Shown here: positions 35,102-44,347 of the stretch, piece after piece | Layout: each line of letters starts with the position of its first letter | How positions within the stretch are numbered: position 1 is the first letter of the stretch | Assembly: GCF_001570585.1 (NCBI RefSeq) | Contig: NZ_BBXF01000005.1 | Coordinates: forward strand, 124,001 to 188,000 | Reading direction: 5' to 3' | Length of the DNA: 64,000 bases | Source: Herbidospora daliensis | Lineage (GTDB): Bacteria > Actinomycetota > Actinomycetes > Streptosporangiales > Streptosporangiaceae | The notes under the pieces: model-generated | Seen by the model: the letters and a program-made list of their open reading frames with translations, nothing else | Told to the model about the DNA's origin: nothing | The model's database searches: none | Program-made: the position numbers and the translations under genes

Positions 35102-36049
35102 TCAGGGGATGCGGGTGCCGAGCACCAGCGCCGACCCCGCGACCAGCATCCCGGCGATGACGGCGCCGATGATGAACCGCTGGGTGATCTCCTGGTGGAC
35201 GACGCGATAGCCGAGGCTGGTGCCGATCTGGGCGTACACCTCGCGCAGTTCGTCGCCCGACTCGGCGGTGTAGGCGCGGCCGTTGGTGCCGTCGGCGAGC
35301 GACTGGAGGGTCTGCTTGTTGACCGGCACCTGGACGCTGCGGCCGTCGATGGCCACGGTGCCCTCGGGCGTGCCGTAGGCGATGGTGGAGACCGGGACCT
35401 TGCCGCCGGCGGCGGCCTCGACGGCCTCGTTGACCGACCGGCCGCTGGTGTTGTCGCCGTCGGACAGCAGCACGATCGCGGCGGGCGGCGGGTCGGAGGC
35501 GGCCTGCTGGTCGAAGGAGCGGATGGCGTCGAGAGAGTTGAAGACGGCCTCGCCGATCGCGGTGCCGGGCCGCGTGGTCAGGTTGCGGATGGTGTTGACC
35601 ACGGCGGCGTGGTCGGTGGTGGGCGGGATCGCCACGGCGGCCGAGCGGGCGAAGGAGACGACGCCGACGTTGAAGCGCTCGGGCAGGTCCTGGACGAACC
35701 GTTCGGCGGCCTGGCGGGCGGCGACCATGCGGGTCGGGGCGACGTCGGCGGCCTCCATCGACAACGAGATGTCGACGGCGATCATGATGGTGGCGCGGTC
35801 GCGCGGCACCCGCACCTCGTCGGCGGGCCGGGCGGCGCCGAGCACCAGCAGGCTCATCATGGCCAGGAACAGCCCGGCCGTGAGGTGGCGGCGCCAGCCG
35901 GGCTTCTCGGGCGCGACCAGGGCCAGCAGGGCCAGGTTGGTGAAGCGGACCGCGTAGCGGCGGCGGACGAACTGGACGACCACGTAGCCGGCGGCCAGGG
36001 CGACCAGCGCGGCGAACAGCCAGAGCCACGCGGGGGACAGGAAGATCAT
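35102..36049 (-). CDS. VWA-domain membrane protein (BatA-like)
   Basis: A 315-residue protein with N-terminal membrane segments ([20 protein letters not shown] and a second around residues 55-72), a von Willebrand A domain and a C-terminal membrane helix. The metal-ion-dependent adhesion site is intact: DISLS near residue 95, with a later Thr and Asp in [11 protein letters not shown]. It is the third gene in a MoxR, DUF58, VWA operon; in known systems MoxR ATPases act as chaperones that load or remodel VWA partners in envelope stress. Confidence 0.9.
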   Translation of the reverse strand: MIFLSPAWLWLFAALVALAAGYVVVQFVRRRYAVRFTNLALLALVAPEKPGWRRHLTAGLFLAMMSLLVLGAARPADEVRVPRDRATIMIAVDISLSMEAADVAPTRMVAARQAAERFVQDLPERFNVGVVSFARSAAVAIPPTTDHAAVVNTIRNLTTRPGTAIGEAVFNSLDAIRSFDQQAASDPPPAAIVLLSDGDNTSGRSVNEAVEAAAGGKVPVSTIAYGTPEGTVAIDGRSVQVPVNKQTLQSLADGTNGRAYTAESGDELREVYAQIGTSLGYRVVHQEITQRFIIGAVIAGMLVAGSALVLGTRIP

Positions 36050-36948
36050 GCGCGGGCCCTCCGGGCCATCAGGTGTGCGGTTCGGCGCTGCCGCAGCACG
36101 AACTGGGCGATGTCGGTCATCCAGTCGCGGTCGGTGCGCAGGACGAGGTGTTCGGCGCCGGCCCGGCGCAGCGCGGCCCGGTTGTTCTCCCGCTGCTCGG
36201 CGGCGGCCTCGGCGTAGCGTTCGCGGATGGCGCGGGTGAGGTGGATGTCGCGGTGGCGGCCGGTCTCCGGGTCGAGCAGGGTGATGCGGCCGACGTCGGG
36301 CAGTTCGAGCTCGCGCGGGTCGATGACCTCGATGGCGAGCACCTGCTGGCGGGTGGCCAGGCGGCGGATGGGGCGTTCCCAGTCGCCGGGGTCGTCGAGG
36401 AAGTCGGAGACGACCACGCGCATGCCGCGGCGGCGGTGGGCGGCGGCGAGCATCTCGATCGCGCCGCCCAGGCTGCTGGTGCCCTGCGCGCGGGGGGCGT
36501 CGGTGAGCGACTGGAGCAGGCCGAACAGGTTGGCGCGGCCGGGCCGGGCCGGGTAGCGGTGGACCTCCTCGCCGTGCAGGACGTAGGCGCCGAAGCGGTC
36601 GCCGACGCGGCTGGACAGGAAGCCGAGCGCGCCGACGGCGTGGATGACCAGGGTGCGCTTGTCCATGTCGGCGGTGCCGAAGTCCATGCTGGCGGTCAGG
36701 TCGACTAGCGCCCAGGTCTCCAGTTCGCGGTCGGAGATGAGGTCGCGGACGTGCGGGACGGTGGTGCGGGCGGTGACGTTCCAGTCCATCCGCCGCGTGT
36801 CGTCCTCGCCGGGGACGTAGACGCGGGTGTCGCCGAACTCGCTGCCGGGGCCGGGCAGCAGGCCCAGGTGGCCGCCCTGGAGGAGACCGTCGAGGCGGCG
36901 CACGACGGTCAGCTCCAGTTTGCGCAGCGCGGAGTCGGCGCCCTTCAT
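36046..36948 (-). CDS. DUF58 domain protein
   Basis: A 300-residue DUF58 protein. The family hallmark [20 protein letters not shown] is followed by a VWA-like fold with [20 protein letters not shown], including a degenerate metal site. It overlaps the MoxR gene stop and the VWA gene start by four bases each, so the three are made together. Function is known only as part of MoxR-linked envelope systems. Confidence 0.92.
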   Translation of the reverse strand: MKGADSALRKLELTVVRRLDGLLQGGHLGLLPGPGSEFGDTRVYVPGEDDTRRMDWNVTARTTVPHVRDLISDRELETWALVDLTASMDFGTADMDKRTLVIHAVGALGFLSSRVGDRFGAYVLHGEEVHRYPARPGRANLFGLLQSLTDAPRAQGTSSLGGAIEMLAAAHRRRGMRVVVSDFLDDPGDWERPIRRLATRQQVLAIEVIDPRELELPDVGRITLLDPETGRHRDIHLTRAIRERYAEAAAEQRENNRAALRRAGAEHLVLRTDRDWMTDIAQFVLRQRRTAHLMARRARA

Positions 36949-37997
36949 CGCTGGCCCTGGTTCCAGACGACCAGCGGCGGCGGCACGGAGTGGAGGATCT
37001 GGCGTACGACGTCTTCGGGTTCGATGCCGTCGGCGAGCGCGTCGAAGGTGAGCATGAGCCGGTGGGACATGACGTCGACGGCGACGTCGCGGATGTCGTC
37101 GGGCAGCAGGTAGTCGCGGCCGCGCAGCAGCGCCAGGGCGCGGCCGGCGGCGACCAGGCCGAGGGTGGCGCGGGGGCTGACCCCGATCTCGATGGTCTCC
37201 TCCAGTTCGCGCAGCCCGTAGTCGGCGGGCGCGCGGGTGGCCATCACCAGGCGGACGACGTAGTCGGCCACCAGCTGGTGGACCGACACGGCCTCGGCCG
37301 ACTTCTGCAGCGAGAGCAGGCGCGGCGCGTCGAGGATCGGGTCGGGCGTCGGCGGCGTGACGCTCATCCGGTGGAGGATCTCCAGCTCCTCGTTGGCGGT
37401 CGGGTGCTCGACGCGGACCTTGAACAGGAACCGGTCGCGCTGCACCTCGGGGAGCGGGTAGACGCCTTCGGACTCGATCGGGTTCTGGGTGGCCAGCACG
37501 ACGAACGGGCGCGGCAGCGGGTGGGTGACGCCGGCCAGGGAGACCTGGCGTTCGGCCATCACCTCCAGCAGGGCCGACTGCACCTTGGCCGGGGCGCGGT
37601 TGATCTCGTCGGCGAGCAGGAAGTTGACGAAGACCGGCCCGAGCTCGACGTCGAAGCGTTCGGTGCCGGGGTGGTAGACGCGGGTGCCGACGATGTCGCT
37701 GGGAACCAGGTCGGGCGTGAACTGGATGCGCGCGAACGTGCCGCCGACCACGGTGGCCAGGGTCGAGGCGGCCAGCGTCTTGGCCACGCCCGGGACGCCC
37801 TCCAGCAGGCAGTGGCCGCGCGCCAGCAGGGCGACCAGGAGCCGTTCGACCATGTGGTCCTGCCCCACGATGACCCGCCGCACCTCCGCCAGGGCGTCGC
37901 GCAGCGCGCCCATGTCGGCGTCGGTCGAGGCGCCGCCACCTGCGGACATGTTCGCCGGCACGACGGACGTGCCCGGCCCTTCATCAGCAACCATCAT
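36945..37997 (-). CDS. MoxR-type AAA+ ATPase
   Basis: A 350-residue AAA+ ATPase. Walker A is [12 protein letters not shown], Walker B is [20 protein letters not shown], sensor 1 is [20 protein letters not shown], and the C-terminal lid ends with [20 protein letters not shown]. The upstream 15 to 20 residues are poorly conserved, so ATG at 37994 or 37949 could also be the start. It heads an operon with DUF58 and VWA genes and then two RNA-type methyltransferases. Confidence 0.93.
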   Translation of the reverse strand: MMVADEGPGTSVVPANMSAGGGASTDADMGALRDALAEVRRVIVGQDHMVERLLVALLARGHCLLEGVPGVAKTLAASTLATVVGGTFARIQFTPDLVPSDIVGTRVYHPGTERFDVELGPVFVNFLLADEINRAPAKVQSALLEVMAERQVSLAGVTHPLPRPFVVLATQNPIESEGVYPLPEVQRDRFLFKVRVEHPTANEELEILHRMSVTPPTPDPILDAPRLLSLQKSAEAVSVHQLVADYVVRLVMATRAPADYGLRELEETIEIGVSPRATLGLVAAGRALALLRGRDYLLPDDIRDVAVDVMSHRLMLTFDALADGIEPEDVVRQILHSVPPPLVVWNQGQR

Positions 37998-38089
37998 GCG
38001 TGTTATTCAATCGTGACTTGGCGGGAAAGACCATGGTCTCACCCTGCCCGTTGCGATCGCCGGAAACACCCTGTGTGTTTTGATGGGGT

Positions 38090-38830
38090 GTGGCCACTCC
38101 TCTCCAGTATGGCGATCCGCCCCGGCTGGGTCCGTTCGTGCTGCAGGCGCGTCTGCAGACGGCCCCGGCGGGTCTGGTCTACCTGGGGCAGGCGCCCGAC
38201 GGGCGGGCGGTGTCGGTGGTCGTGCTGACCCGGGGCGCGGCGCTCGACGCGGCGGCCAGGGACCGGTTCGTGACCGGCATCAAGGAGGCCGAGTCGGCCC
38301 GGTCGGGGGTGCGGGGCCTGCTGTCGCGGGTCCGCCGCGCGAGTCCGGCCACGCCCTACGTGGTGGCGTGGGACGGCGGTGAGGCGCCGTGGGCGGCGAC
38401 GCCGTTCGTGCCGGGCGGGCCGGGGGCCGAGAAGTTCCTGGAGCCGGTCATGGTGTCGGGGATGCTGATCGGCGACCGGCACGGCCCCGATTTCGTGCCC
38501 TACTGGCTGGGCGACCGCAATCCGGCGCTGCCCGCGCCGCCTCCGCCCGCTCCGCCGCCGACGGCGACGCCGCGCCAGGTGGCGGCGGCCTCGGCGGTGC
38601 TGGCCGTGCTGGTGCTGCTGCTCCTGGTCATGGTGTGGTTGTTCCTGTTCCGGGGCGACGACGAGGCGATCCCGGCGCAGCCGCTGCCGCCGACGGTGTT
38701 CGTGCCGACCCCGCCGCCGGTGCCCGAGCAGTCGGAGCCGACCCAGCCCTCGCCGTCGCCGGGCCCGAGCGAGGGGGCCAGCCCGACGCCGCTGCCCGGC
38801 GGCTCGGACGACCCCGGCGACGCCATCTGA
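38090..38830 (+). CDS. Membrane protein with degenerate Ser/Thr-kinase N-lobe
   Basis: A 246-residue protein starting at GTG. Residues 10-70 (RLGPFVLQARLQTAPAGLVY, LGQAPDGRAVSVVVLTRGAA) follow the N-lobe of actinobacterial PknB-type kinases. The glycine loop is broken, and the catalytic Lys of the usual VAVKV strand is replaced, reading VSVVVL. There is no C-lobe. A Pro-rich linker, one membrane helix (about residues 165-185, AVLAVLVLLLLVMVWLFLF) and an extracellular Pro/Ser-rich tail follow. It is divergent from the MoxR operon. A pseudokinase-like scaffold or a truncated kinase are the two readings. Confidence 0.7.
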   Translation: MATPLQYGDPPRLGPFVLQARLQTAPAGLVYLGQAPDGRAVSVVVLTRGAALDAAARDRFVTGIKEAESARSGVRGLLSRVRRASPATPYVVAWDGGEAPWAATPFVPGGPGAEKFLEPVMVSGMLIGDRHGPDFVPYWLGDRNPALPAPPPPAPPPTATPRQVAAASAVLAVLVLLLLVMVWLFLFRGDDEAIPAQPLPPTVFVPTPPPVPEQSEPTQPSPSPGPSEGASPTPLPGGSDDPGDAI

Positions 38831-38831
38831 G

Positions 38832-38861
38832 ACTTGAGCCTCACGTAACGGGAGTCCTTAG
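38832..38861 (+). promoter_or_regulatory. MerR-type promoter/operator before the DUF2268 gene
   Basis: The element CTTGAGCCTCACGTAACGG (38833-38851), followed by AGTCCTTAG, has the TTGA -35-like start and central dyad typical of promoters activated by MerR regulators with long spacers. The same 19-mer with two changes lies before the TipAL-like MerR gene at 56158-56176, which points to that protein as the regulator. Confidence 0.6.
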
Positions 38862-38871
38862 GGTCGGCCGC

Positions 38872-39723
38872 GTGAAACTCAACGTGATCGACTCCGTCTC
38901 CCGGATGCGCGAGATCCTCGCCGTCCCGCTGCCCGGACGGCCCGCGGCGCTCGGCGACCTGCTCGAACCGATGGCCGCCGCGATGCCGTGGCCGGCCGCC
39001 GGCGCGCTCGCCGACTTCCACCACCAGGGGTCCGGGTTCCGCACCGACCGCGACGACGCCCGCTACCTGCCGGCGCTCGACCGGCTCGACGGGGTGCTGC
39101 CCCGGATCGAGGCCGCCCTGCACCGGGCGTGGGAGCACCAGAAGGCCGCCGTGCCGGGCATCCGGGTCGCCGACACGGTGAACGTGCTGCTGGTGCTCGG
39201 CGACCCCGACGACGCCTATCTGACCGGGACCTGCCACGGCTACTTCGGCGTGGGCGGCTTCCCCGGCTGGATCCATCTCACGATCTGGCCGACCGAGGAG
39301 AGCGTCGGGGCGATCGCCGACTGCGCGGTGCACGAGTTCCACCACAACGTGCGGTACGCCAACGTCGTCTGGGACCCGGAGACGGTCCAGCTGGGGGAGC
39401 AGATCGTGTCGGAGGGGCTGGCCGACGCGTTCACGGCCGAGCTGGGCGGCACCCCCGGCTACTGGGCGGGGACGCCGGACGAGGGGGCGTACCGGAAGAT
39501 CGTGGCGAACCTGTCGCTGACGGGGATGGGGAACTTCGCCGCCTACGTCCTCGGCGACGCGGCGGCGGCGCGGTTCGGCGGCACGCCCGTCGGGCTGCCC
39601 GCGATGGCGGGCTATCCGGTCGGGCGGCGGATCGTCGAGGCGCACCTGGCGGCGACGGGGCTGAGCGCGGCGCAGTCGACGGCCCTGACCAGCGCGGAGA
39701 TCATCGCGAACGCGGGTCTATAG
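38872..39723 (+). CDS. DUF2268 putative zinc-dependent metalloprotease
   Basis: A 283-residue protein starting at GTG. It carries the gluzincin-like motif CAVHEFHHNVRYANVVW (HExxH type with a Phe-His variation) and a downstream acidic residue in VSEGLADAFTAEL as candidate third ligand. DUF2268 proteins are predicted Zn proteases of unknown substrate, often controlled by MerR-type regulators. A MerR-style promoter lies directly upstream and matches the one before the TipAL-like regulator 17 kb away. The TSUP gene follows after 9 bp. Confidence 0.85.
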   Translation: MKLNVIDSVSRMREILAVPLPGRPAALGDLLEPMAAAMPWPAAGALADFHHQGSGFRTDRDDARYLPALDRLDGVLPRIEAALHRAWEHQKAAVPGIRVADTVNVLLVLGDPDDAYLTGTCHGYFGVGGFPGWIHLTIWPTEESVGAIADCAVHEFHHNVRYANVVWDPETVQLGEQIVSEGLADAFTAELGGTPGYWAGTPDEGAYRKIVANLSLTGMGNFAAYVLGDAAAARFGGTPVGLPAMAGYPVGRRIVEAHLAATGLSAAQSTALTSAEIIANAGL

Positions 39724-39732
39724 TTCTGGCCC

Positions 39733-40488
39733 GTGACCGGGGGACAAATCGTACTTTTGCTATTGGCCGCAATGGCGGCCGGGTGGGTCGACGCCGTGGT
39801 GGGCGGCGGCGGGCTGCTGCAACTGCCCGCGCTGCTGCTGGCCGGGCTGAGCCCGGTCGAGGCGCTGGCGACCAACAAGAGCGCCTCGGTCTTCGGCACC
39901 ACCAGCGCCGCCTACACCTACGCGCGCCGGACCGGCGTCGACCGGATCGCGGTCCCGGCCGGGGTGGCGGCGGTGCTGAGTTCGGCCGGCGGGGCGCTGC
40001 TGGCGGCGCTGCTCGACCCGGCGGTCCTGAAGCCGCTGATCATCGTGATCCTGGTGGGCGTGGCGGCCTTCGTGGCGCTGCGGCCCTCCTTCGGCGCGGT
40101 CGCGCTGCCCGACCGGCGCACCCGGGCGCGGGTGGTGGCCGCCGTGCTGGCGGCGGGGGTGGCGATCGCGTTTTACGACGGGCTGGTCGGGCCGGGCACC
40201 GGCACCTTCCTGATCATCGTGTTCACGTCGGTGATCGGGATGGACTTCGTGCGGGCCTCCGCCACCTCCAAGATCATCAACATGGGGACCAACCTCGGCG
40301 CCATCGCCGTCTTCGCCGCCCAGGGGCACGTGGTCTGGGCGCTGGGGCTGGCGATGGGCGTGGCGAACATCGCCGGCGCCCAGCTCGGCGCGCGGATGGC
40401 GCTCAAGCGGGGCGCCGGCTTCGTCAGGGCCGTTCTGCTGACTGTGGTGTCGGCGCTGGTGCTGCGGCTGGGCTGGGATCTGCTGTAG
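39733..40488 (+). CDS. TSUP-family (TauE/SafE) anion exporter
   Basis: A 251-residue membrane protein with about eight hydrophobic segments. Both halves carry the family repeat: VDAVVGGGGLLQLPALLLAG and FYDGLVGPGTGTFLIIVFTS, with ALATNKSASVFGTT and RASATSKIINMGTN. The family moves sulfite, sulfoacetate or related organic anions. Its 3' end overlaps the convergent MFS gene by 65 bp. Confidence 0.93.
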   Translation: MTGGQIVLLLLAAMAAGWVDAVVGGGGLLQLPALLLAGLSPVEALATNKSASVFGTTSAAYTYARRTGVDRIAVPAGVAAVLSSAGGALLAALLDPAVLKPLIIVILVGVAAFVALRPSFGAVALPDRRTRARVVAAVLAAGVAIAFYDGLVGPGTGTFLIIVFTSVIGMDFVRASATSKIINMGTNLGAIAVFAAQGHVVWALGLAMGVANIAGAQLGARMALKRGAGFVRAVLLTVVSALVLRLGWDLL

Positions 40489-41632
40489 CGACGGGCTTGA
40501 GCGCCCCGGCGGCCAGGGCCACGAACAGGGCCATGACGGCCGGCACCCCGAGGGCGAACGGCAGGCCGGTGAGCTCGGCCACGCCGCCGATGAGGACCGG
40601 GCCGGCGAGCAGGCCGGCGTACCCGAGGCTGGCGACGCGGGCCAGCGCCCGGCCGCTGGTGGCCGGGTCGCGGTGCCCGGCGGCGGAGAACACCTGCGGG
40701 ATGATGCACGACAGGCCCGCGCCGAACAGGCCGAAGCCCACGATGCCTGCCACCGGGTGGCCGATGAGCAGCGCGACCAGCAGGCCGGTGCCGGCCAGCG
40801 TGCCGCAGCAGCGCACCAGCACGACCGGGCCGAGCCAGGCGGCGAGCCGGTCGCCGGCGAACCGGCCGGCCGTCATCATGATCGAGAAGGCGGCGTATCC
40901 GGCGGCGCCGACGCTCTCGTCCGACAGCAGGTCCTCGACCAGGTAGACCGAGCTCCAGTCGGCCATCGACCCCTCGCCGACCAGGCAGCAGAAGGCCAGC
41001 ACGCCCAGGAACAGCACCCATCCGGCCATCGCGTTGCCGGTCTTGCCGGGCGCCTGCTGCGCCGGGGCGCGCGACAGGTCGAGCTCGTCGGGCAGCGCCA
41101 TGCGGGCGCAGGCCAGCGACACGGCCAGGATGAGCACGCCGACCGTCGCGAACGTCGCCACCACGCTGGCGCCGGCGTGCGCGAACAGACCGCCGGTGGA
41201 GGCCCCGAGGAACCCTCCGACGGAGAAGACGGCGTGGAAGGAGGACATGATCGGGCGGTGGTAGTGCCGCTCGACGATGACGGCGTTGGCGTTCATCGAC
41301 ACGTCCAGCACGCCGTGGACGACGCCGAAGGCCAGCAGCGCGGCGGCCAGCCCGGTCAGGCCCGGCGCGAGCGCGGGCAGCACCAGCACGGGCCCCTGCA
41401 GCAGGGCGACGGGGATCATGACGCGGCGGGAGCCGTAGCGGTCGACCAGGCGGCCGACGGCCTGCATGCCGGCGATGGCGCCGGCGGCGATGCCCAGCAG
41501 GGCCAGGCTGAGTTCGCCCTCGCTGAGGTTGAGGTCGGATTTGATGGCGGGGATGCGGGAGGTCCAGGTGCCCAGGGCGACACCGGAGATCAGGAACAAC
41601 CCGTAGACGGCCACGCGGGCGCGCAACAACAT
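40424..41632 (-). CDS. MFS transporter (YbjJ-like)
   Basis: A 402-residue membrane protein with about 12 hydrophobic segments. The N-terminus (GTWTSRIPAIKSDLNLSEGE, then VGRLVDRYGSRRVMIP) resembles the MFS protein at 30537 and the E. coli YbjJ group. It lies 11 bp after a DeoR-family regulator on the same strand and is probably its target. The last roughly 20 residues are Ala/Pro-rich and lie opposite the end of the TSUP gene. The substrate is unknown; DeoR regulators usually sense sugar phosphates. Confidence 0.9.
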   Translation of the reverse strand: MLLRARVAVYGLFLISGVALGTWTSRIPAIKSDLNLSEGELSLALLGIAAGAIAGMQAVGRLVDRYGSRRVMIPVALLQGPVLVLPALAPGLTGLAAALLAFGVVHGVLDVSMNANAVIVERHYHRPIMSSFHAVFSVGGFLGASTGGLFAHAGASVVATFATVGVLILAVSLACARMALPDELDLSRAPAQQAPGKTGNAMAGWVLFLGVLAFCCLVGEGSMADWSSVYLVEDLLSDESVGAAGYAAFSIMMTAGRFAGDRLAAWLGPVVLVRCCGTLAGTGLLVALLIGHPVAGIVGFGLFGAGLSCIIPQVFSAAGHRDPATSGRALARVASLGYAGLLAGPVLIGGVAELTGLPFALGVPAVMALFVALAAGALKPVATADPSPAAAPAPTPQSAERP

Positions 41633-41643
41633 GTGGGGGATCC

Positions 41644-42402
41644 TCAGGCGGTGATGACGGTGACGCCCGCTCCGGTGAGGGCGTCGTGTTCGTCCGGCGG
41701 GACGCCGGTGTCGGTGACGACGACGTCCAGGCCCGTGAAGGAGCAGACGGCGCCGAAGGCGGTGCGGGTGAACTTGCCGGAGTCGCAGGCCACGATGACG
41801 CGCCGGGCCGAGGCGATGGCGGCCTGCTTGACCGCGACGTCCTCCAGGTCGTGGGCGGTGACGCCGTGCTTGGCCGACAGGCCGCAGCAGCCGATGACGG
41901 CGGTGTCGAAGCGCAGCGCCCGCAGCGACGCCTCGGCGAGCGGGCCGACCAGGTTGAGCTCGACCGGCCGGACCTCCCCGCCGGGCATGACGAGTTTCAC
42001 CCGCGGGGCGGTGGCCAGTTCGTTGGCGCACCGCAGGGCCAGCGGCAGCACGGTCAGCCGGCGGTCGTGCACCGCCCGCGCCACCTCCAGCAGGGTCGAG
42101 CCGCCGTCGAGGACGACGGCCTCGCCGTCGGAGAGCAGCCCGGCGACGGCCTGGGCGATGCGCTTCTTGGCGTCGACGGCCTCCAGTTCACGGGCCCCGT
42201 AGGGGGGTTCCTCGCCGCGCAGCAACAGGCTGAGCGCGCCGCCGCGGACCCGCCGCACCACGCCCTGCTGGGCGAGTTCGTCGAGGTCACGGCGGATGGT
42301 CATCTCCGACACGCCGTAGTGGCCGGCCAGGTCGGCCACCGTGACGCTGTCGGCGGACCGCAGCGTGCTCATGATCGCGTTCAGCCTTTCGGCACTCTCC
42401 AT
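41644..42402 (-). CDS. DeoR/GlpR-family transcriptional regulator
   Basis: A 252-residue repressor. The HTH is SVTVADLAGHYGVSEMTIRR followed by DLDELAQQGVVRRVRGGALS. The sensor domain shows the family VVLDGGSTLLEVAR, TVLPLALRCANELA and VIVACDSGKFTR blocks. ATG at 42402 is chosen as it starts the HTH domain. It precedes the MFS gene in an operon and faces a WYL regulator across about 56 bp that contains a perfect palindrome. Confidence 0.92.
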   Translation of the reverse strand: MESAERLNAIMSTLRSADSVTVADLAGHYGVSEMTIRRDLDELAQQGVVRRVRGGALSLLLRGEEPPYGARELEAVDAKKRIAQAVAGLLSDGEAVVLDGGSTLLEVARAVHDRRLTVLPLALRCANELATAPRVKLVMPGGEVRPVELNLVGPLAEASLRALRFDTAVIGCCGLSAKHGVTAHDLEDVAVKQAAIASARRVIVACDSGKFTRTAFGAVCSFTGLDVVVTDTGVPPDEHDALTGAGVTVITA

Positions 42403-42403
42403 G

Positions 42404-42417
42404 TGTTCATTTGAACA
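42404..42417. promoter_or_regulatory. DeoR-type palindromic operator
   Basis: The perfect palindrome TGTTCATTTGAACA lies immediately upstream of the DeoR-family start. A weaker repeat, GAAC-TCT-GTTC, follows at 42419-42429. TGTTCA half-sites are typical of DeoR/GlpR operators. The location suggests autoregulation and possible control of the divergent WYL gene. Confidence 0.6.
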
Positions 42418-42458
42418 TGAACTCTGTTCGATCGGCAATATGGGACAGACTGGGCGTC

Positions 42459-43427
42459 ATGCGTGCCAGCCGGTTGCTCTCCCTGCTGCTGCTCCTGCAG
42501 ACCCGGGGGCGGATGACGGCGGCGGAACTGTCCGCCGAGCTGGAGGTGTCGGTCCGGACCGTCTACCGCGACATGGACGCGCTCTCGTCGGCCGGCGTCC
42601 CGATCTACGCCGACCGGGGGCCCGCCGGGGGATACCAGCTGCTCGACGGCTACCGCACGAAGCTGAACGGGCTGACCGAGGCCGAGGCGTCGTCGTTGTT
42701 CCTGGCCGGATTGCCCGGACCGGCCGCCGAACTCGGGCTCGCCGAGGTCGCGGCCGCCGCTGAGCTGAAGCTGCTGGCCGCGCTGCCGCCCGGCCCCCGC
42801 TCCCAGGCGGCCCGGATGCGCGAGCGGTTCCTGCTCGACGTGCCCGGCTGGTACCGGGGCGCCGAGGACGTGCCGTTCCTGGCCGAGGTCGCTTCGGCGG
42901 TGTGGGAGCAGCGCCCGCTGCGGCTGACCTACCGGCGGTGGGGCCCGGCCGAGGTGCGCCGCGACGTGCTGCCCTACGGCCTGGTGCTCAAGGGCGGGTC
43001 GTGGTACCTGGCCGCCGAGTGCGACGGGTCGATGCGCACCTACCGGGTGGCCCGCATCCTGGCCCTGGCCGGGCTGCCGGGCCGGTTCGAGCGGGGCGAG
43101 TTCGACCTGCCGGCGTTCTGGGAGCGGTTCTCGGCCGAGTTCGCCGCGCGCCTGTACACCGGGACGGCCCGGATCCGGCTGGCGCCCGGGGGAGAGGGGC
43201 TGCTGACGTACACGATCGGGGAGGAACGCGCCGAACCCGCGCTGGCGCTGGCCGAGCCCGACCCCGACCGGCCGGGGTGGAGGGTGCTGGAGATCCCGGT
43301 CGAGGGGCTGAACGGCGCGCGGTGGACGTTGTTGCGGCTGGGGGCGCTGATCGAGGTGCTGGGGCCGCCGGATCTGCGCGCGATGATGGCCGAGGCGGCG
43401 CTCGGCATGGCGGAGATGTACCGCTGA
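42459..43427 (+). CDS. WYL-domain transcriptional regulator
   Basis: A 322-residue regulator with an N-terminal HTH (LLSLLLLLQTRGRMTAAELS, VRTVYRDMDALSSAGVPIYA) and a WYL domain (PYGLVLKGGSWYLAAECDGS, then RTYRVARILAL) plus a WCX-like C-terminus. ATG at 42459 is used because it opens the HTH. WYL domains bind ligands or nucleic acids; many actinobacterial members control small-molecule or DNA-damage responses. It is divergent from the DeoR operon, and downstream after 164 bp is the alpha/beta hydrolase. Confidence 0.9.
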   Translation: MRASRLLSLLLLLQTRGRMTAAELSAELEVSVRTVYRDMDALSSAGVPIYADRGPAGGYQLLDGYRTKLNGLTEAEASSLFLAGLPGPAAELGLAEVAAAAELKLLAALPPGPRSQAARMRERFLLDVPGWYRGAEDVPFLAEVASAVWEQRPLRLTYRRWGPAEVRRDVLPYGLVLKGGSWYLAAECDGSMRTYRVARILALAGLPGRFERGEFDLPAFWERFSAEFAARLYTGTARIRLAPGGEGLLTYTIGEERAEPALALAEPDPDRPGWRVLEIPVEGLNGARWTLLRLGALIEVLGPPDLRAMMAEAALGMAEMYR

Positions 43428-43428
43428 G

Positions 43429-43443
43429 ACTTACTTTGTAAAG
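43429..43443 (+). promoter_or_regulatory. Shared 15-bp element before the alpha/beta hydrolase
   Basis: ACTTACTTTGTAAAG has near-symmetric CTTAC / GTAAG-like arms and is identical to the element at 45320-45334 before the aldo/keto reductase. The layout resembles sites bound by HxlR- or MarR-type regulators. It lies directly after the WYL stop and about 150 bp before the hydrolase start. Confidence 0.5.
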
Positions 43444-43591
43444 GTGCCGGGCTGGTGCAATGCAAACTTTGCCTGCAAAAAGCCTCGCAGCGACGGTAAA
43501 TGGTTTGCTCCGGACGGGGCCGGATGGCGACGATGGGCCGGGCGCTCTGCCACGGGGGCGAGAGCGCCCCTTTCAGAAAGGCCGACGTCTG

Positions 43592-44347
43592 TTGGGTGTC
43601 TGGTTCGAGGAGGCCGGTTCCGGGGCTCCTGTCGTGCTGCTGCATTCGAGTGCCGCCGACGCGCGCATGTGGGATCCGCTCTGGCCGGAGCTGACCGCGC
43701 GCTTCCGCGTGGTGCGGCTGGACTTCCGCGGCTACGGGCGCAGCCCGTGGGCGGCCCAGGAGCCCTATACCGACGCCGGCGACGTCGCCGAGGTGCTCGA
43801 CGGGCTCGGCGTGCGCGGGGCGGCCGTGATCGGCGCCTCGCACGGCGGCCGGGTGGCGCTTGAGGTGGCCACCGCGCGTCCCGATCTGGTGGGCCGGCTG
43901 ATCCTGCTGTGCGCCGGGATGGGCCTGCCGCCGACGCCCGACGTGCGCGCGTTCGGCCAGGCCGAAGACGCCTTCATCGAGGCGGGCGACGTCGAGGGGG
44001 CGGTGCGGCTGAACGTCGACACCTGGCTCGGGCCCGAGGCGGGGGAGGCCGAGCGGATCTGGGTGGCGGAGATGCAGCGCAACTCCTTCGAGCTGCAGCT
44101 GGCCGCCGATCCGGAGCCGACGGCCGGGCACCTGCCGATCGACCTTTCGGCGATCACGGCCCCGGCGGTCGTGGTGGCGGGGGCGCACGATCTTCCGTAC
44201 TTCCAGGAGACCGCGCGGGTGATCGCGGCGGGGCTGGCGTCGGCGGAGCTGGTGGAGCTCGCCTGGGCGGGTCACCTGCCCTCCGTCGAGCGGCCCGGCG
44301 AGATCACGCGGCTGCTGCTTGACCGGCTCGAGGGTTTCAGTGGTTGA
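43592..44347 (+). CDS. Alpha/beta hydrolase
   Basis: A 251-residue cytosolic hydrolase of the haloperoxidase/esterase type. The oxyanion block [20 protein letters not shown], nucleophile [12 protein letters not shown], acidic residue in [11 protein letters not shown] and His in [12 protein letters not shown] form the triad. TTG at 43592 follows an AGAAAGG site by about ten bases and begins at the domain edge; an in-frame start further upstream at 43460 would add about 44 unlikely residues. The last 11 bases overlap the convergent aldo/keto reductase. A shared element suggests the two genes are co-regulated. Confidence 0.82.
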   Translation: MGVWFEEAGSGAPVVLLHSSAADARMWDPLWPELTARFRVVRLDFRGYGRSPWAAQEPYTDAGDVAEVLDGLGVRGAAVIGASHGGRVALEVATARPDLVGRLILLCAGMGLPPTPDVRAFGQAEDAFIEAGDVEGAVRLNVDTWLGPEAGEAERIWVAEMQRNSFELQLAADPEPTAGHLPIDLSAITAPAVVVAGAHDLPYFQETARVIAAGLASAELVELAWAGHLPSVERPGEITRLLLDRLEGFSG

